Virus record (IMG/VR): IMGVR_UViG_3300020595_000058
Span: 1 to 46,974 of that record
DNA: 46,974 bases
Source of the DNA: a virus
Strand: one strand, 5' to 3'
Every line of letters begins with the position of its first letter. Positions within the stretch are counted from its first letter, which is position 1. The position numbers and the translations under genes were made by a program. The notes under the pieces were generated by a model. It ran no database searches. It had not been told where the DNA came from and saw only the letters and a list, made by a program, of their open reading frames with translations. This document shows positions 7,363 through 14,826 of the stretch, in pieces.

Positions 7363-7799
7363 TAGTAGTACTCCCGTACTGCATCTAGTGCATCATAGAG
7401 AGCATAATGCTTCTCTGTAGCCATTGCTTCGTAGAATGGGTGGATAAAGTCACCTTCGTTAGCCCACAAGATAATAATCTTATTCTTCATGTGAGCAAAC
7501 ATTAGTTCCATAGATGTACCAGTACCGCGGCCAGAGTCACGGCGAACATCAGCTAACACAACACGGCTATCAGCGATGTCATGTAGGTCTTGCTTAAAGA
7601 TACGTTTACAGACGTTCATAGTCTTGGTTACATCCTGCAGGTTGTCTCCAAGTTGGTCGTGAAAGCTAACACGACGGGTTGGGTCTAAACAAGTTATGTC
7701 AGACATGTTGAGGAAATCGATAGAGCGTAAGCGCCAGCTTGTCATTGCTTCAGTTGAACAATCTTCCATTGGTCCTGCTAAATATACTTGATTTTTCAT
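7362..7799 (-). CDS. Nucleoside 2-deoxyribosyltransferase-like protein
   Basis: 145 aa. The N-terminus VYLAGPM, the segment DLHDIADSRVVLADVRRDSGRGTGTSMELMFAH and the following IIILWA strand match the deoxyribosyltransferase-like Rossmann fold (DUF4406 and relatives). Enzymes of this group cleave or exchange the base on deoxynucleosides or nucleotides. The Glu in the GTSMELMFA stretch sits where the catalytic nucleophile is normally found. A role in recycling host nucleotides fits the neighbouring DUF3310 and MazG genes. Confidence 0.8.
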   Translation of the reverse strand: MKNQVYLAGPMEDCSTEAMTSWRLRSIDFLNMSDITCLDPTRRVSFHDQLGDNLQDVTKTMNVCKRIFKQDLHDIADSRVVLADVRRDSGRGTGTSMELMFAHMKNKIIILWANEGDFIHPFYEAMATEKHYALYDALDAVREYY

Positions 7800-7954
7800 A
7801 TTGCTACTTTCTCTTCTGTTACAGTCACTTTATAAACTTCAGCACAGTCATCATCATAGGCATGAAGGGCTAGGTTTCTACACTCATCGCAAGTACCCTC
7901 GTGTTGAAGGTCACCATCAAAGTATAGCTCGTAGTAAGTTTCACGTACTTCCAT
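7796..7954 (-). CDS. Small CxxC protein, 52 aa
   Basis: The start is ATG 7954 (MEVRETYYELYFDG) with GGAG seven bases upstream; upstream in-frame codons overlap the SSB terminator. Contains a single CDEC pair followed by a Cys at the CAEVYKV segment, so a metal site is possible. Overlaps the next gene as ATGA. No family recognised. Confidence 0.6.
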   Translation of the reverse strand: MEVRETYYELYFDGDLQHEGTCDECRNLALHAYDDDCAEVYKVTVTEEKVAI

Positions 7955-7972
7955 AATAGTCTCCAATTTGAT

Positions 7973-8000
7973 AAAAAAGGCCACCCCCGAAGGGATGACC
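7973..8000 (-). terminator. Rho-independent terminator after SSB
   Basis: The minus-strand RNA forms GGUCAUCCC-UUCG-GGGGUGGCC followed by six U. The loop is a stable cUUCGg tetraloop with nine stem pairs including two G-U wobbles. It ends the SSB transcript that starts at the promoter 8624-8641. Confidence 0.85.
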
Positions 8001-8020
8001 GATTGATTCGATTCTTGTTT

Positions 8021-8560
8021 TTAGAAGTCAAGGTCATCCTCGATGTCGCCACCGAGCATGTCAGCATCAACGTCTTGGTTGTCTGCTACTTTGTTTACTT
8101 TGAATTCTACAGGAGCGAAGCCACCTTGTTTTGGTGCTGGCTTGTACTCGTTAAGTGTTGTAATCTGTACACCCATCAGCATAGAAGCAATGCCTTCTTT
8201 GCCTGATACATTGTACTCGTACTGGAATACAGAGAGGTTAGCGATAGAGCCGTTGCCGATGCTGGAAGGGTCAACAGGTGACAAGTCACCAGCAACAACG
8301 TTTACAGGTGCCATGTCGGAACCATCACGTTTTTTAGACTTCTTCTTAAGGTTAGAACGATAGAATACACCATCGTCGTTCTCATCTGGAGTAACACGAA
8401 GGTTTTGGTCTTTCCAAGACTTAGCCACAGCCTTGTCTTTAGTACGAATCTGAACTTCCCATGTTGGGTTCTCTTTGTCGAAGCGAGAGTTAGGGTTTGC
8501 TGGGTCGAGCTTAGCAAAGAAAAGTTCAACGTTAGACAGAATGATTGTGTTGTTAGCCAT
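8021..8560 (-). CDS. Single-stranded DNA-binding protein (T7 gp2.5-like)
   Basis: 179 aa from ATG 8560 (MANNTIILSNVELFFAKLD), which has an AAGGAAG site; the longer frame upstream falls in the untranslated leader. The N-terminal part looks like an OB-fold (WEVQIRTKD...VFYRSNLKKKSKK). The C-terminus is an acidic tail ending DDLDF, the hallmark used by T7 gp2.5 to contact polymerase and helicase. It is the only gene between its own phage-type promoter (8624-8641) and a strong terminator (7973-8000), so it is probably made in large amounts. Confidence 0.85.
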   Translation of the reverse strand: MANNTIILSNVELFFAKLDPANPNSRFDKENPTWEVQIRTKDKAVAKSWKDQNLRVTPDENDDGVFYRSNLKKKSKKRDGSDMAPVNVVAGDLSPVDPSSIGNGSIANLSVFQYEYNVSGKEGIASMLMGVQITTLNEYKPAPKQGGFAPVEFKVNKVADNQDVDADMLGGDIEDDLDF

Positions 8561-8623
8561 GATATTTCTTCCTTTTGGGATATATTTGAGATTTGTTTTG
8601 TGTGTGTTTGGACTATTATTAGT

Positions 8624-8641
8624 CATTATTCCGCCCTATTT
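8624..8641 (-). promoter_or_regulatory. Phage-type promoter copy 2, before SSB
   Basis: Minus strand AAATAGGGCGGAATAATG. Compared with the K11 promoter AATTAGGGCACACTATAG, 12 of 18 positions agree, including eight of the first nine; the SP6 promoter also agrees at about 12. The last G aligns with +1 of those promoters. From there the RNA would begin GACUA-AUAA-UAGUC, a 5' hairpin, followed by a 65-nt leader to the SSB start. The probable user is one of the two phage RNA polymerases. Confidence 0.75.
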
Positions 8642-8652
8642 TGGGCCTTGTT

Positions 8653-8871
8653 TTAATCGACGAAATTCCACTCGCCGAGGTCTACCATGTAGAGTTCTGC
8701 ATAGAACTCGTCGTCAGTCATAGGGTGAACCATAACCTTAATTACTTCTACCATGCCGTCTGCATCGTAGTCGAGACCGATAATCTTTACGGTATCAATG
8801 GTGTCGCCGAACTTTACTTTACGGTATGCTTTAGGCAAAGGCGAAGTCGGATTGGATGATTTCTGAGACAT
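8653..8871 (-). CDS. Hypothetical protein, 72 aa
   Basis: The start is ATG 8871 (MSQKSSNPTSPLPKAYRKVKFGD) with AAAGGAA upstream. The first 41 nt overlap the end of the RNA polymerase gene. Beta-rich and acidic toward the C-terminus (DDEFYAELYMVDLGEWNFVD). No family recognised. It is the last gene of the RNA polymerase unit before the SSB promoter. Confidence 0.65.
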   Translation of the reverse strand: MSQKSSNPTSPLPKAYRKVKFGDTIDTVKIIGLDYDADGMVEVIKVMVHPMTDDEFYAELYMVDLGEWNFVD

Positions 8872-11074
8872 CAAGATTTCCTTTAGTTGGAATTAAGTGT
8901 GTGGATTGCATCTGTTCAAAGATGTGTTCCAAGGGGTTCTTGTCGTATAGCTCTACAAAGTGCCTACGCACATCATAGAAAGCCTGTTCCATGTTACCCG
9001 CGTGACAACCGAAGGAGTCATGCACAACAGTAACAGGGTAGTCTGTATCGTGGATAAACATAGACAAGTGTACTGCATCTAAGCTATGAACGATATTAGG
9101 CGGTGCTGACTGTGTTTGTTTGTCTTTATTAAGTGTAGCGTTTTCCCACAGAGTAAACTCTAGTTCCATACGTACACCGTTGTGCTTTAGCTTAACAGTC
9201 TTATTAACACCCTTACGATAGGCATGAACAAAAGGTAGACCCGTAGTTATCTGGCGGAATGCGATAGGCTTGCCTGTAAAGACTTCACCATCTTCGTCGT
9301 GCCATTCACGGTTATTCTCATGTTCACCTAGAGACTCAAACATGCGCAGCATCTTAGCTGGTCCTTCGAGTTCCCTATAGCAAGTCTCGTAAATCATGTC
9401 GCCAAGGTAGGCAGACCACGACTTGTGCTTATCTCGTAAGTAGGTTGAGATGTCGCGTGTATCATCGTGTACTTGTTCTACCATGCCGTACTTAACAGCA
9501 CCGTAGCCAAGAGTCATAACAGGGCGCTTAACAGTCTTGCGCCATATCTTAGGTTTTTTAATGTTGTACCAGTAGAGCGGTGCAAACTTCTTTAGAGCGT
9601 CTCGTTTAGCATTACCGAAAGCACTGCGCCTTTGGATAGCCTGAGAGAACAACTCTGAACGAGCGTTAACAGAGTGCTTATTCACTGATTGTTCTAGCAC
9701 TACGAAGTCATCATATAGCTCTTTAAAGGCTTCAGCATTGCCTTCTTCTTCTAAAAGCTTCTCTGCATCCTCTTTAACTTGTTCAATTACTTTGTCTGCA
9801 ATAAACATGTATACATCACCTGGAAGGTCTTGTGGGACTAAGTTAACCAGCGGTGCTACAAGTTCATCTTTAGACATAGCTACTAGGTGTTGAACACCGT
9901 TGTTAGAGCCATCGATGTACACAGGTAGGCAGGATGGAAAGTCTTCTGTGTCGTTACCTTCACCAACCCAGTCCTGTAGTAGTTTTAGTTCGTTACAACA
10001 TGCAAGGAAACAGAAAGGTTTGTCTGCATCCATCCAGTCGTCATTAGCAATAGGGTCATTAACATAACTTATAATCTTATCAAAGTTGTCTTGAACCCAA
10101 GTAGCACGGTCATCAAGGGAGACTTTATCGTTGCCCCACATGTTAGCCGTATGCACGGATAGCCAGTAGTAACCGTTAGCCCCTAGAGGTACGGGCGCGT
10201 CGAGCAGTAGAAGCCCTTTGGCGTTGTCTGAGGATTGTTCATGTAGAAACGCAGTATTAGGGTAAATGCGACCACGAAAGTCAACATTATACAGATGATA
10301 GAAAGCATTATTTAAGTTCCTTTCAGCTAACTTTTCGATAGCTCTTGCTTCGATTTCTAGTGATGCGCGTTTAGTAGGGTCTACTTCTTTCTTAAACTTA
10401 AAAGGTGTCTTATTAGAAGTTAAGAAAGTGCATTGTTTAAAGACATCAAACACAAAAGGATTGATACTCCAACCTGTCTTGTTTAGCTTGTTTAAAGTTT
10501 CAATTAAGTACTCAGTGCCACCTTGTTTACAAGCTGCTATAGCATCTTCATGAGGTGCTTTCTTAATGAGAGCATAGCCGCTCTCGTGGTAGAACTTACC
10601 TACAACCCAGTCAGCTGGAGCTACAGGTGCAGGGAACATTTCAGTGCTGTCATCTTCAATAGATTCCATAACACTGTTTAAGGCTTCAGCATCTTCAACC
10701 CGAACATGGTAAGAGGAATGTTTACTTAGTTTTCCGTTCTTCTTCTTTTTACGCTTCTTAACGATTGATACGATACCGGTGTCGATGTAGGCTAAGAAGA
10801 TGAACCAACCAAGGTGGATTGAGTCTAACTCGTTAAACCGTAGTTTATATTTTCTATTTATACTATTGCCAACAGACACTAGAATGTTTGTTAATTCAGA
10901 CATAACCTCGATTTTAGTAAGGATATGTCCGTAAGTAAAGCTTATCATTTCTTGTGGGTCTTTGTCAAACAAAGGCCAAGGGGTGTTACGCTTGTCAGGT
11001 TTTTCACCCTTTAAGTCTAATAGATAACCTTGTCGTTCTTTAATGTTATCACAGAGAGTTTCCATTGCATTCAT
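8831..11074 (-). CDS. T7-like single-subunit RNA polymerase
   Basis: 747 aa, shorter than T7 gp1 (883 aa), mainly in the N-terminal part. All core motifs are present: DFRGRIYPN at 265, motif A with catalytic D388 (IDGSNNGVQH), motif B K516...Y524 (KRPVMTLGYGAVKYG) and motif C with D686 (VVHDSFG). These align with T7 D537, K631, Y639 and D812. It transcribes phage genes from its own promoters, probably the 18-bp elements at 674, 8624, 32062 and 32173. The gene lies behind a sigma70-type promoter at 11130-11157 and an upstream terminator, so host RNAP can make it early. The start at 11074 has AAGGA upstream. Confidence 0.95.
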   Translation of the reverse strand: MNAMETLCDNIKERQGYLLDLKGEKPDKRNTPWPLFDKDPQEMISFTYGHILTKIEVMSELTNILVSVGNSINRKYKLRFNELDSIHLGWFIFLAYIDTGIVSIVKKRKKKKNGKLSKHSSYHVRVEDAEALNSVMESIEDDSTEMFPAPVAPADWVVGKFYHESGYALIKKAPHEDAIAACKQGGTEYLIETLNKLNKTGWSINPFVFDVFKQCTFLTSNKTPFKFKKEVDPTKRASLEIEARAIEKLAERNLNNAFYHLYNVDFRGRIYPNTAFLHEQSSDNAKGLLLLDAPVPLGANGYYWLSVHTANMWGNDKVSLDDRATWVQDNFDKIISYVNDPIANDDWMDADKPFCFLACCNELKLLQDWVGEGNDTEDFPSCLPVYIDGSNNGVQHLVAMSKDELVAPLVNLVPQDLPGDVYMFIADKVIEQVKEDAEKLLEEEGNAEAFKELYDDFVVLEQSVNKHSVNARSELFSQAIQRRSAFGNAKRDALKKFAPLYWYNIKKPKIWRKTVKRPVMTLGYGAVKYGMVEQVHDDTRDISTYLRDKHKSWSAYLGDMIYETCYRELEGPAKMLRMFESLGEHENNREWHDEDGEVFTGKPIAFRQITTGLPFVHAYRKGVNKTVKLKHNGVRMELEFTLWENATLNKDKQTQSAPPNIVHSLDAVHLSMFIHDTDYPVTVVHDSFGCHAGNMEQAFYDVRRHFVELYDKNPLEHIFEQMQSTHLIPTKGNLDVSEIIQSDFAFA

Positions 11075-11129
11075 AAATCATTCCTTGTAGTTGTGGACAA
11101 GGTGCCTTAGCACTCCACGGGGATTAAGG

Positions 11130-11157
11130 ATTGTATAACTATTTATTTCTCTGTCAA
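11130..11157 (-). promoter_or_regulatory. Sigma70-type promoter of T7-like RNAP gene
   Basis: Minus strand TTGACA (11157-11152), a 16-bp spacer and TACAAT (11135-11130). The predicted start near 11123 leaves a leader of about 50 nt with a GUGC-UAAG-GCAC hairpin before the polymerase ATG. It lies between the terminator at 11242-11274 and the gene, which makes the RNAP a separate host-transcribed unit. Confidence 0.7.
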
Positions 11158-11208
11158 GTACCCTGTGAAATAGAGTACAACAACAGTAGTTATAAATAGC
11201 GTAATCAT
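11143..11208 (-). CDS. Possible 21-aa membrane peptide upstream of RNAP
   Basis: A frame MITLFITTVVVLYFTGYLTEK from ATG 11208 with AAAGGA upstream. Its whole length is one hydrophobic segment with a charged tail. The -35 box of the RNAP promoter lies inside its 3' end, so it can only be made from read-through of the upstream terminator. Tentative. Confidence 0.35.
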   Translation of the reverse strand: MITLFITTVVVLYFTGYLTEK

Positions 11209-11241
11209 ATTAGTTCCTTTAAAAAAAAAAATAGGTTAAAT

Positions 11242-11274
11242 AAAAAGCCCCACCACCCCGAAGGGCAGCAGGGC
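11242..11274 (-). terminator. Rho-independent terminator ending accessory cassette
   Basis: The minus-strand RNA forms a 12-bp stem, GCCCUGCUGCCC against GGGUGGUGGGGC, with a UUCG loop and a run of five U. It lies just after the gene at 11283-11465 and insulates the RNAP unit from upstream transcription. Confidence 0.85.
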
Positions 11275-11282
11275 GATTGAGG

Positions 11283-11465
11283 TTACTTAGTCTTTGAGAA
11301 GCCCTTACGCGCAACCAAAGAAACAAGATAGCGTCCACGAGGGGTCTTTGTTGAGTAGTTAGTTACACGACCAGAGCCATCCAACCAAGTCTGTTGTACA
11401 GAGTTAGAACCTTGTACGTATGTGAAAGCTGCGGAAGTTGTTGCGTGTGTGATTGTAGTTTTCAT
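11283..11465 (-). CDS. Hypothetical basic protein, 60 aa
   Basis: Starts MKTTITHATTSAAFTYV with GGAG upstream and ends in a basic segment (RGRYLVSLVARKGFSKTK). Ser/Thr-rich, probably beta. No signal peptide is convincing. It is the last gene before the terminator at 11242-11274. No family recognised. Confidence 0.65.
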   Translation of the reverse strand: MKTTITHATTSAAFTYVQGSNSVQQTWLDGSGRVTNYSTKTPRGRYLVSLVARKGFSKTK

Positions 11466-11490
11466 TTGATAGTCTCCATATGGGGATTCA

Positions 11491-11527
11491 GAGCAGTATT
11501 GCTCTATGATGCAGCCCCCGAAGGGCT
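11491..11527 (-). other. Tandem hairpins between two small genes
   Basis: Two adjacent inverted repeats: GAGCA-AUAC-UGCUC (11491-11504) and AGCCC-UUCGG-GGGCU (11513-11527). Neither has a U tract on the minus strand, so they are more likely mRNA-stabilising or attenuating structures than terminators. Confidence 0.5.
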
Positions 11528-11540
11528 ACACTTTAGAGCA

Positions 11541-11669
11541 TTAATCGTTAGTTACGTCTTGGTAAGTATGACCCCATTTGGCGTCAATTGCTTTAACAAG
11601 TTCAGCGAAGCTAATCTCTTTGCGGAATGCTTCTGTTTTGCGGTATGCTTTGATTTCTGTTTTAGTCAT
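11541..11669 (-). CDS. Small helical protein, 42 aa
   Basis: The start is ATG 11669 (MTKTEIKAYRKTEAFRKE) with AAGGAAG upstream; further upstream codons overlap the preceding gene. Highly charged, predicted two helices, ending in VTND, the same four residues that end the next upstream gene. No family recognised. Confidence 0.6.
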   Translation of the reverse strand: MTKTEIKAYRKTEAFRKEISFAELVKAIDAKWGHTYQDVTND

Positions 11670-11847
11670 TTGTAACTTCCTTTGCTTTTGGTGTACCGAG
11701 TAGAAGTAGCAATACAATGCCACCGATAGGAAAGATGATAATGCTTAGAATAGCCCAAGCCATACCGTTACGGTTACGCTTTTCAGCCATAGTATAAATC
11801 AACCAGCCTAGTAGACCCCAGACGATTAGTACAATAAGAATTTCCAT
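11662..11847 (-). CDS. Two-TM membrane protein, 61 aa
   Basis: Two hydrophobic helices (about 2-20 and 29-51) separated by a basic loop (AEKRNRNG), with a short tail. The layout resembles phospholipase-D-nuclease-N-terminal or superinfection-immunity type small two-TM proteins (WAILSIIIFPIGGIVLLLLLG). Proteins of that kind can block DNA entry of competing phages, but this is an inference from topology. Good GGAG site at the start. Confidence 0.65.
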   Translation of the reverse strand: MEILIVLIVWGLLGWLIYTMAEKRNRNGMAWAILSIIIFPIGGIVLLLLLGTPKAKEVTND

Positions 11848-11879
11848 GATAGTTCTCCGATATGTTTTGAAAAATAGGT

Positions 11880-12191
11880 TTAGACGTTAGAGCCGCCAAA
11901 GACTTTTAAACAGTTATTTAGCATAACCATGCCAAAGACTGTTGGTTTAATTTTTGGGTTATCGTAGGCAAGATGGACAGTCTTAATAGCAAAGTCCATA
12001 ATAGTGGGTTGGTCAGCTGCAGTTTCAACAACAACAATTACTGCATTATGACGAGACAATCCTTTGTCACGAGCTTCTGCGATATTGTGAGCCATTGAAG
12101 ATAGTAAAGTACAGAGCGGGACTGGTTGAGCAGCCTGTGCTGTTGTTACGGTCATGGCGATTGCTGCTGCTGCGATGATTGATTTAAACAT
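11880..12191 (-). CDS. Secreted helical protein with Sec signal, 103 aa
   Basis: The start is ATG 12191 (MFKSIIAAAAIAMTVTTAQA) behind GAAAGGA. An upstream in-frame ATG lies in the repeated leader and lacks a ribosome site. The first 20 residues are a typical Sec signal with an AQA cleavage motif. The mature part is helical with two Cys (C27 and one near 93) that could form a periplasmic disulfide. Its leader is nearly identical to that of the collagen-like gene at 12251-13159. Function unknown; probably acts in the periplasm or outside the cell. Confidence 0.7.
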   Translation of the reverse strand: MFKSIIAAAAIAMTVTTAQAAQPVPLCTLLSSMAHNIAEARDKGLSRHNAVIVVVETAADQPTIMDFAIKTVHLAYDNPKIKPTVFGMVMLNNCLKVFGGSNV

Positions 12192-12221
12192 GATATGTCC
12201 TTTCAGAGACTTTGATTTCTT

Positions 12222-12250
12222 CGTCATAGAGGGGGAGTTCTTCTCAGTTA
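12222..12250 (-). promoter_or_regulatory. Hairpin-type promoter-like element, copy 4
   Basis: Minus strand: GAG-AAGAA-CUC hairpin, then CCCCTCTATGACGAAG. It is the most divergent of four elements (12222, 13191, 16316, 16731). The hairpin sequence differs from the others but pairing is kept. The 25 bases after it repeat those before the gene at 12251-13159. Confidence 0.45.
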
Positions 12251-13159
12251 TTAGAAGCTAAAGCCAATAGCGGCAGTGCCTACTGTACGTCCGTGTGAGT
12301 CGTGTGTTACACCTAGGTTGATGTTAGTGTTACGACCAGTTTCAACAGCGACAACAAAGCTGATTTCTTTGACGCTACCTACTGCAATACCAAAGCCAAT
12401 GCCGTTTCCGCCAGTTGCATACAATGCGCTAAGCATAGAGATACCTGACACACCGTCAAGACCTGTATCACCCTTTGCGCCTGTATCACCTTTAGCACCG
12501 TTAGTACCGTTAGTACCAGCAACACCTTTAGCGCCTACAATAGACTTACCTTCGGCACCTGTGTCGCCTTTGTCACCCTTAGCACCGTTAGTACCGTCTT
12601 TACCGTCAAGACCATTGACACCAGCAGCACCAGCAGCACCGTCATTACCATTAACACCATCAATGCCATCCGTACCATCTAAACCGTCCTTACCGTTAGT
12701 GCCATTAGTACCGTTAGTACCAGCAGCGATGTTTACTCCAGTGACCTTATCACGTTTGGTGCCGCCATCCATGTCTTCTGAATGTAGAACCAAGTAGCCG
12801 TCTGAGTTTACTGTAGCATCAACCACACGGTGGTCTTCTTGGTCTACACGCTCGATTTCTGCAGCGTTGGTTTGAATCATAGCGCCTTGGCCTTTATGTA
12901 TTAGTCCGTTTGCTTTATGGTTATGGTTAATCTTGTCGTTAAGGGTGGTAGACGCATCGTCAAGTTCAGCTTGTGTAGCCATGTCAAGTGAATCGTTAAT
13001 GTCATTTGCGAAGATGATGCCGTTGTCTTTATTGATTACAGTGTGTTTACCGTTGTTTCCTGCAGGTTTTGCAAGTAGCATAGTATCCATAGAAACGCTG
13101 TTTGCGAATGCTGTTGTTGAAGTCAGAGCGATTACTGTTGCTGCGATAAGAGTTTTCAT
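12251..13159 (-). CDS. Secreted collagen-like protein with YadA-like C-terminal anchor
   Basis: 302 aa. Residues 1-19 are a Sec signal (MKTLIAATVIALTSTTAFA). Residues about 20-150 form a helical/beta passenger. About 100 residues of Gly-X-Y collagen-like repeats follow (GTNGTNGTNGKDG, GDKGDTGAEG). The last 55 residues (YATGGNGIGFGIAVGS ... AAIGFSF) look like four amphipathic beta strands ending in Phe, the form of a YadA-type trimeric outer-membrane anchor. The predicted product is a small trimeric surface protein on the infected host. It could alter adsorption or aggregation; that role is inference. It belongs to the accessory cassette, not the tail genes. Confidence 0.7.
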   Translation of the reverse strand: MKTLIAATVIALTSTTAFANSVSMDTMLLAKPAGNNGKHTVINKDNGIIFANDINDSLDMATQAELDDASTTLNDKINHNHKANGLIHKGQGAMIQTNAAEIERVDQEDHRVVDATVNSDGYLVLHSEDMDGGTKRDKVTGVNIAAGTNGTNGTNGKDGLDGTDGIDGVNGNDGAAGAAGVNGLDGKDGTNGAKGDKGDTGAEGKSIVGAKGVAGTNGTNGAKGDTGAKGDTGLDGVSGISMLSALYATGGNGIGFGIAVGSVKEISFVVAVETGRNTNINLGVTHDSHGRTVGTAAIGFSF

Positions 13160-13190
13160 AGAATGTCCTTTCAGAGACTTTTGTTTTCTT

Positions 13191-13220
13191 CGTTATAGAG
13201 GGTGGGATTACCCCAGTTTA
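13191..13220 (-). promoter_or_regulatory. Hairpin-type promoter-like element, copy 3
   Basis: Minus strand: TGGG-GTAAT-CCCA hairpin, then CCCTCTATAACGAAG. The stop codon of the upstream gene lies inside the hairpin loop. A leader with AAAGGACAT follows, leading to the collagen-like gene. See the copies at 16316 and 16731 for the best match. Confidence 0.5.
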
Positions 13221-13546
13221 ATGCATGATTTTACGGCATTCACAGTAACGAATTTTCCGTATTTATTAGTGTAGACTATTGCCATGTGGTGTTCCATTTT
13301 CTCTTCTTGGAAAGAGTTGAAGACACTGAACCCGTCTTCCGAGAAGGACCATGTGTTGTCTACAGCACTCTCCGGTATTTCGAGTACCTTCGGGCGAGTA
13401 CTCAAGTAGTATTCTTTTGCATCTCCGTGAACGCTTTGGCCACCAATCGCAACTCTAAAGTCTTCAAGAGAGCATACGATTGTTTCTGAAGCCATAGCTG
13501 CTGTTGATGTAAGCGCGATGATTGCTGCTGTGATGATAGTTTTCAT
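13208..13546 (-). CDS. Secreted protein with Sec signal, 112 aa
   Basis: The start is ATG 13546 (MKTIITAAIIALTSTAAMA) behind GGAGAACACA; an apparent TTG start four codons earlier is part of the ribosome site. A signal peptide of about 19 residues is followed by a beta-rich mature domain with Cys at C25 and near 108, a likely disulfide. The signal peptide is similar to that of the collagen-like protein downstream. Not recognised. It follows the SleB-like hydrolase. Confidence 0.7.
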   Translation of the reverse strand: MKTIITAAIIALTSTAAMASETIVCSLEDFRVAIGGQSVHGDAKEYYLSTRPKVLEIPESAVDNTWSFSEDGFSVFNSFQEEKMEHHMAIVYTNKYGKFVTVNAVKSCIKLG

Positions 13547-13559
13547 TGTGTTCTCCAAT

Positions 13560-13964
13560 TTATTTATAAGGTGTTTCGTTAGTATAAAACAGGTGATTAC
13601 CTATCTTACCGTCGTAGTCGTAGTGTTTAGTCCAGAAAGGTGAGACCTCCACAGAGTGGTAGTGTGTGGCTGTTAGGCCCAGTTGGTTAGTACTACCATC
13701 CAATACGTCGGAGGCTAGCTCTTTGATGCCCTTCCATGCCTGTCTGTCTAAGTATGACATGCGGGTTGGGTCATCGTGGATACCGTCGTGAGTCCAAGAG
13801 AATTGGTTCTTCTCCCAGACTACTTCACAAACAGTGTCAGGATAGCGGTTGTCTGCTACCCTGTTAAGTGTTACTTCAGCCACAGCGAGTTGGCCATCAG
13901 TAGTCTCATGACGTGCTTCAAAGAACACGTTCAGTGCCAAGCACATTGTTGCTGTCATAACCAT
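13560..13964 (-). CDS. SleB/CwlJ-type cell-wall hydrolase
   Basis: 134 aa with the hydrolase-2 pattern: LNVFFEARHE near the start (E16 is the expected catalytic Glu), then GQLAVAEVTLNRV, YPDTVCEVVW and QFSWTHDG. This family comprises muramidases and lytic transglycosylases that cut peptidoglycan. There is no signal peptide. It lies far from the holin-M15 endolysin pair at 32192-33131, so it may act at a different stage, such as local wall opening or cooperating with the secreted proteins beside it. The GGAGG site six bases upstream fixes the start. Confidence 0.85.
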   Translation of the reverse strand: MVMTATMCLALNVFFEARHETTDGQLAVAEVTLNRVADNRYPDTVCEVVWEKNQFSWTHDGIHDDPTRMSYLDRQAWKGIKELASDVLDGSTNQLGLTATHYHSVEVSPFWTKHYDYDGKIGNHLFYTNETPYK

Positions 13965-14131
13965 TGGTATCCTCCATTCAAGGTTTGTTTAAGTTCTTCT
14001 AGATAAGTTTCGACTGTTTCAGAGTACCGGACTTCAATACCCTCTTCACCTTCATCGTTTAGTTCAGCTTCTTCTCTAGCCCAACCTAGTATGGTTGAGA
14101 AGGTCAGTTGTAGTAGTTCTTGTTCGCTCAT
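13955..14131 (-). CDS. Hypothetical acidic protein, 58 aa
   Basis: Starts MSEQELLQLTFSTILGWAREE at ATG 14131 with GGAG upstream, sharing a base with the preceding stop (TAATG). Acidic and predicted helical. Overlaps the SleB-like gene by 10 nt. No family recognised. Confidence 0.65.
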   Translation of the reverse strand: MSEQELLQLTFSTILGWAREEAELNDEGEEGIEVRYSETVETYLEELKQTLNGGYQWL

Positions 14132-14397
14132 TAGTATTCTCCGATGATATCGTTTATATAAGCGACATCTTGCCAGAACGCAGAACAGAGGTTTTCTGTT
14201 GCTTGAGCGATTAGAGTAGGGCAAGGTATCTTTTTGTTACTATCTTCGTCATAGTAGTGGAACCCCCGGTACTCAGGGTCTTGATATTGTTCCATGTCTT
14301 TATAGCCTTCTTCATCTGTAAACAAATGGAAAGAGCCGTTTTCATAAAGCCTAGCATAAATGTCTAGGCCAGCTACTTCAGTCATTACCTCAGTCAT
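14131..14397 (-). CDS. Hypothetical acidic protein, 88 aa
   Basis: MTEVMTEVAGLDIYARLYENG at the start; aromatic- and Asp/Glu-rich. The start overlaps the stop of the nuclease-like gene as ATGA, so the two are probably coupled. No family recognised. Confidence 0.65.
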   Translation of the reverse strand: MTEVMTEVAGLDIYARLYENGSFHLFTDEEGYKDMEQYQDPEYRGFHYYDEDSNKKIPCPTLIAQATENLCSAFWQDVAYINDIIGEY

Positions 14398-14807
14398 TTT
14401 GATACTCCGTGTTTCTTTTCGATGTAAGCAACAACTTGCTTCACTGTGATTTCGCTTTTAAGTGGTTTGACGACAGCTTTACCTTCTGGACCTTTAATAC
14501 GAACTTCTTTAACGATACAGTTCTTTAGGTCAATATCGCCATCATCATCTTCCCACGCTGTAATAGCGTAGACAGGTTTCTGGCACCACATTACAAGACG
14601 GTCAAACAAGATAGACTGTCCTTTTGTGATAGGTGTTCCTTTACGCTTAACTTCGATAAGGACTAACGCACGGCCTTTAACGTCGTAAGCAGCATCAATG
14701 TCAGTGAAGCCACCAACACTTGAACAGCCTTGAAAGATAATAGCGCGGTTAAAGTGAGCACGATTGCGGATTACTTGAGTGTCGGTTGATTTTGTTACGT
14801 GTGTCAT
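14394..14807 (-). CDS. PD-(D/E)XK-type nuclease candidate
   Basis: 137 aa from ATG 14807 (MTHVTKSTDTQVIRNRA), behind GGAGAACACT. The pattern TDIDAAYDV...VLIEVKRKG gives D38 or D42, then E52-x-K54, the core of the PD-(D/E)XK nuclease fold, followed by a basic helix (TPITKGQSILFDRLV). This fold covers Holliday-junction resolvases, VRR-NUC proteins and host-DNA-degrading nucleases. The true role cannot be set from sequence. It is in the accessory cassette rather than the replication block, so an anti-host or anti-competitor function is possible. Confidence 0.6.
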   Translation of the reverse strand: MTHVTKSTDTQVIRNRAHFNRAIIFQGCSSVGGFTDIDAAYDVKGRALVLIEVKRKGTPITKGQSILFDRLVMWCQKPVYAITAWEDDDGDIDLKNCIVKEVRIKGPEGKAVVKPLKSEITVKQVVAYIEKKHGVSK

Positions 14808-14826
14808 AGTGTTCTCCATTTAAGGT

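Noticed and set aside
12276-12797. Proline-rich open frame on the plus strand
   Set aside because: It is the antisense of the Gly-X-Y repeat in the collagen-like gene; Pro codons arise from reversed Gly codons and there is no ribosome site.
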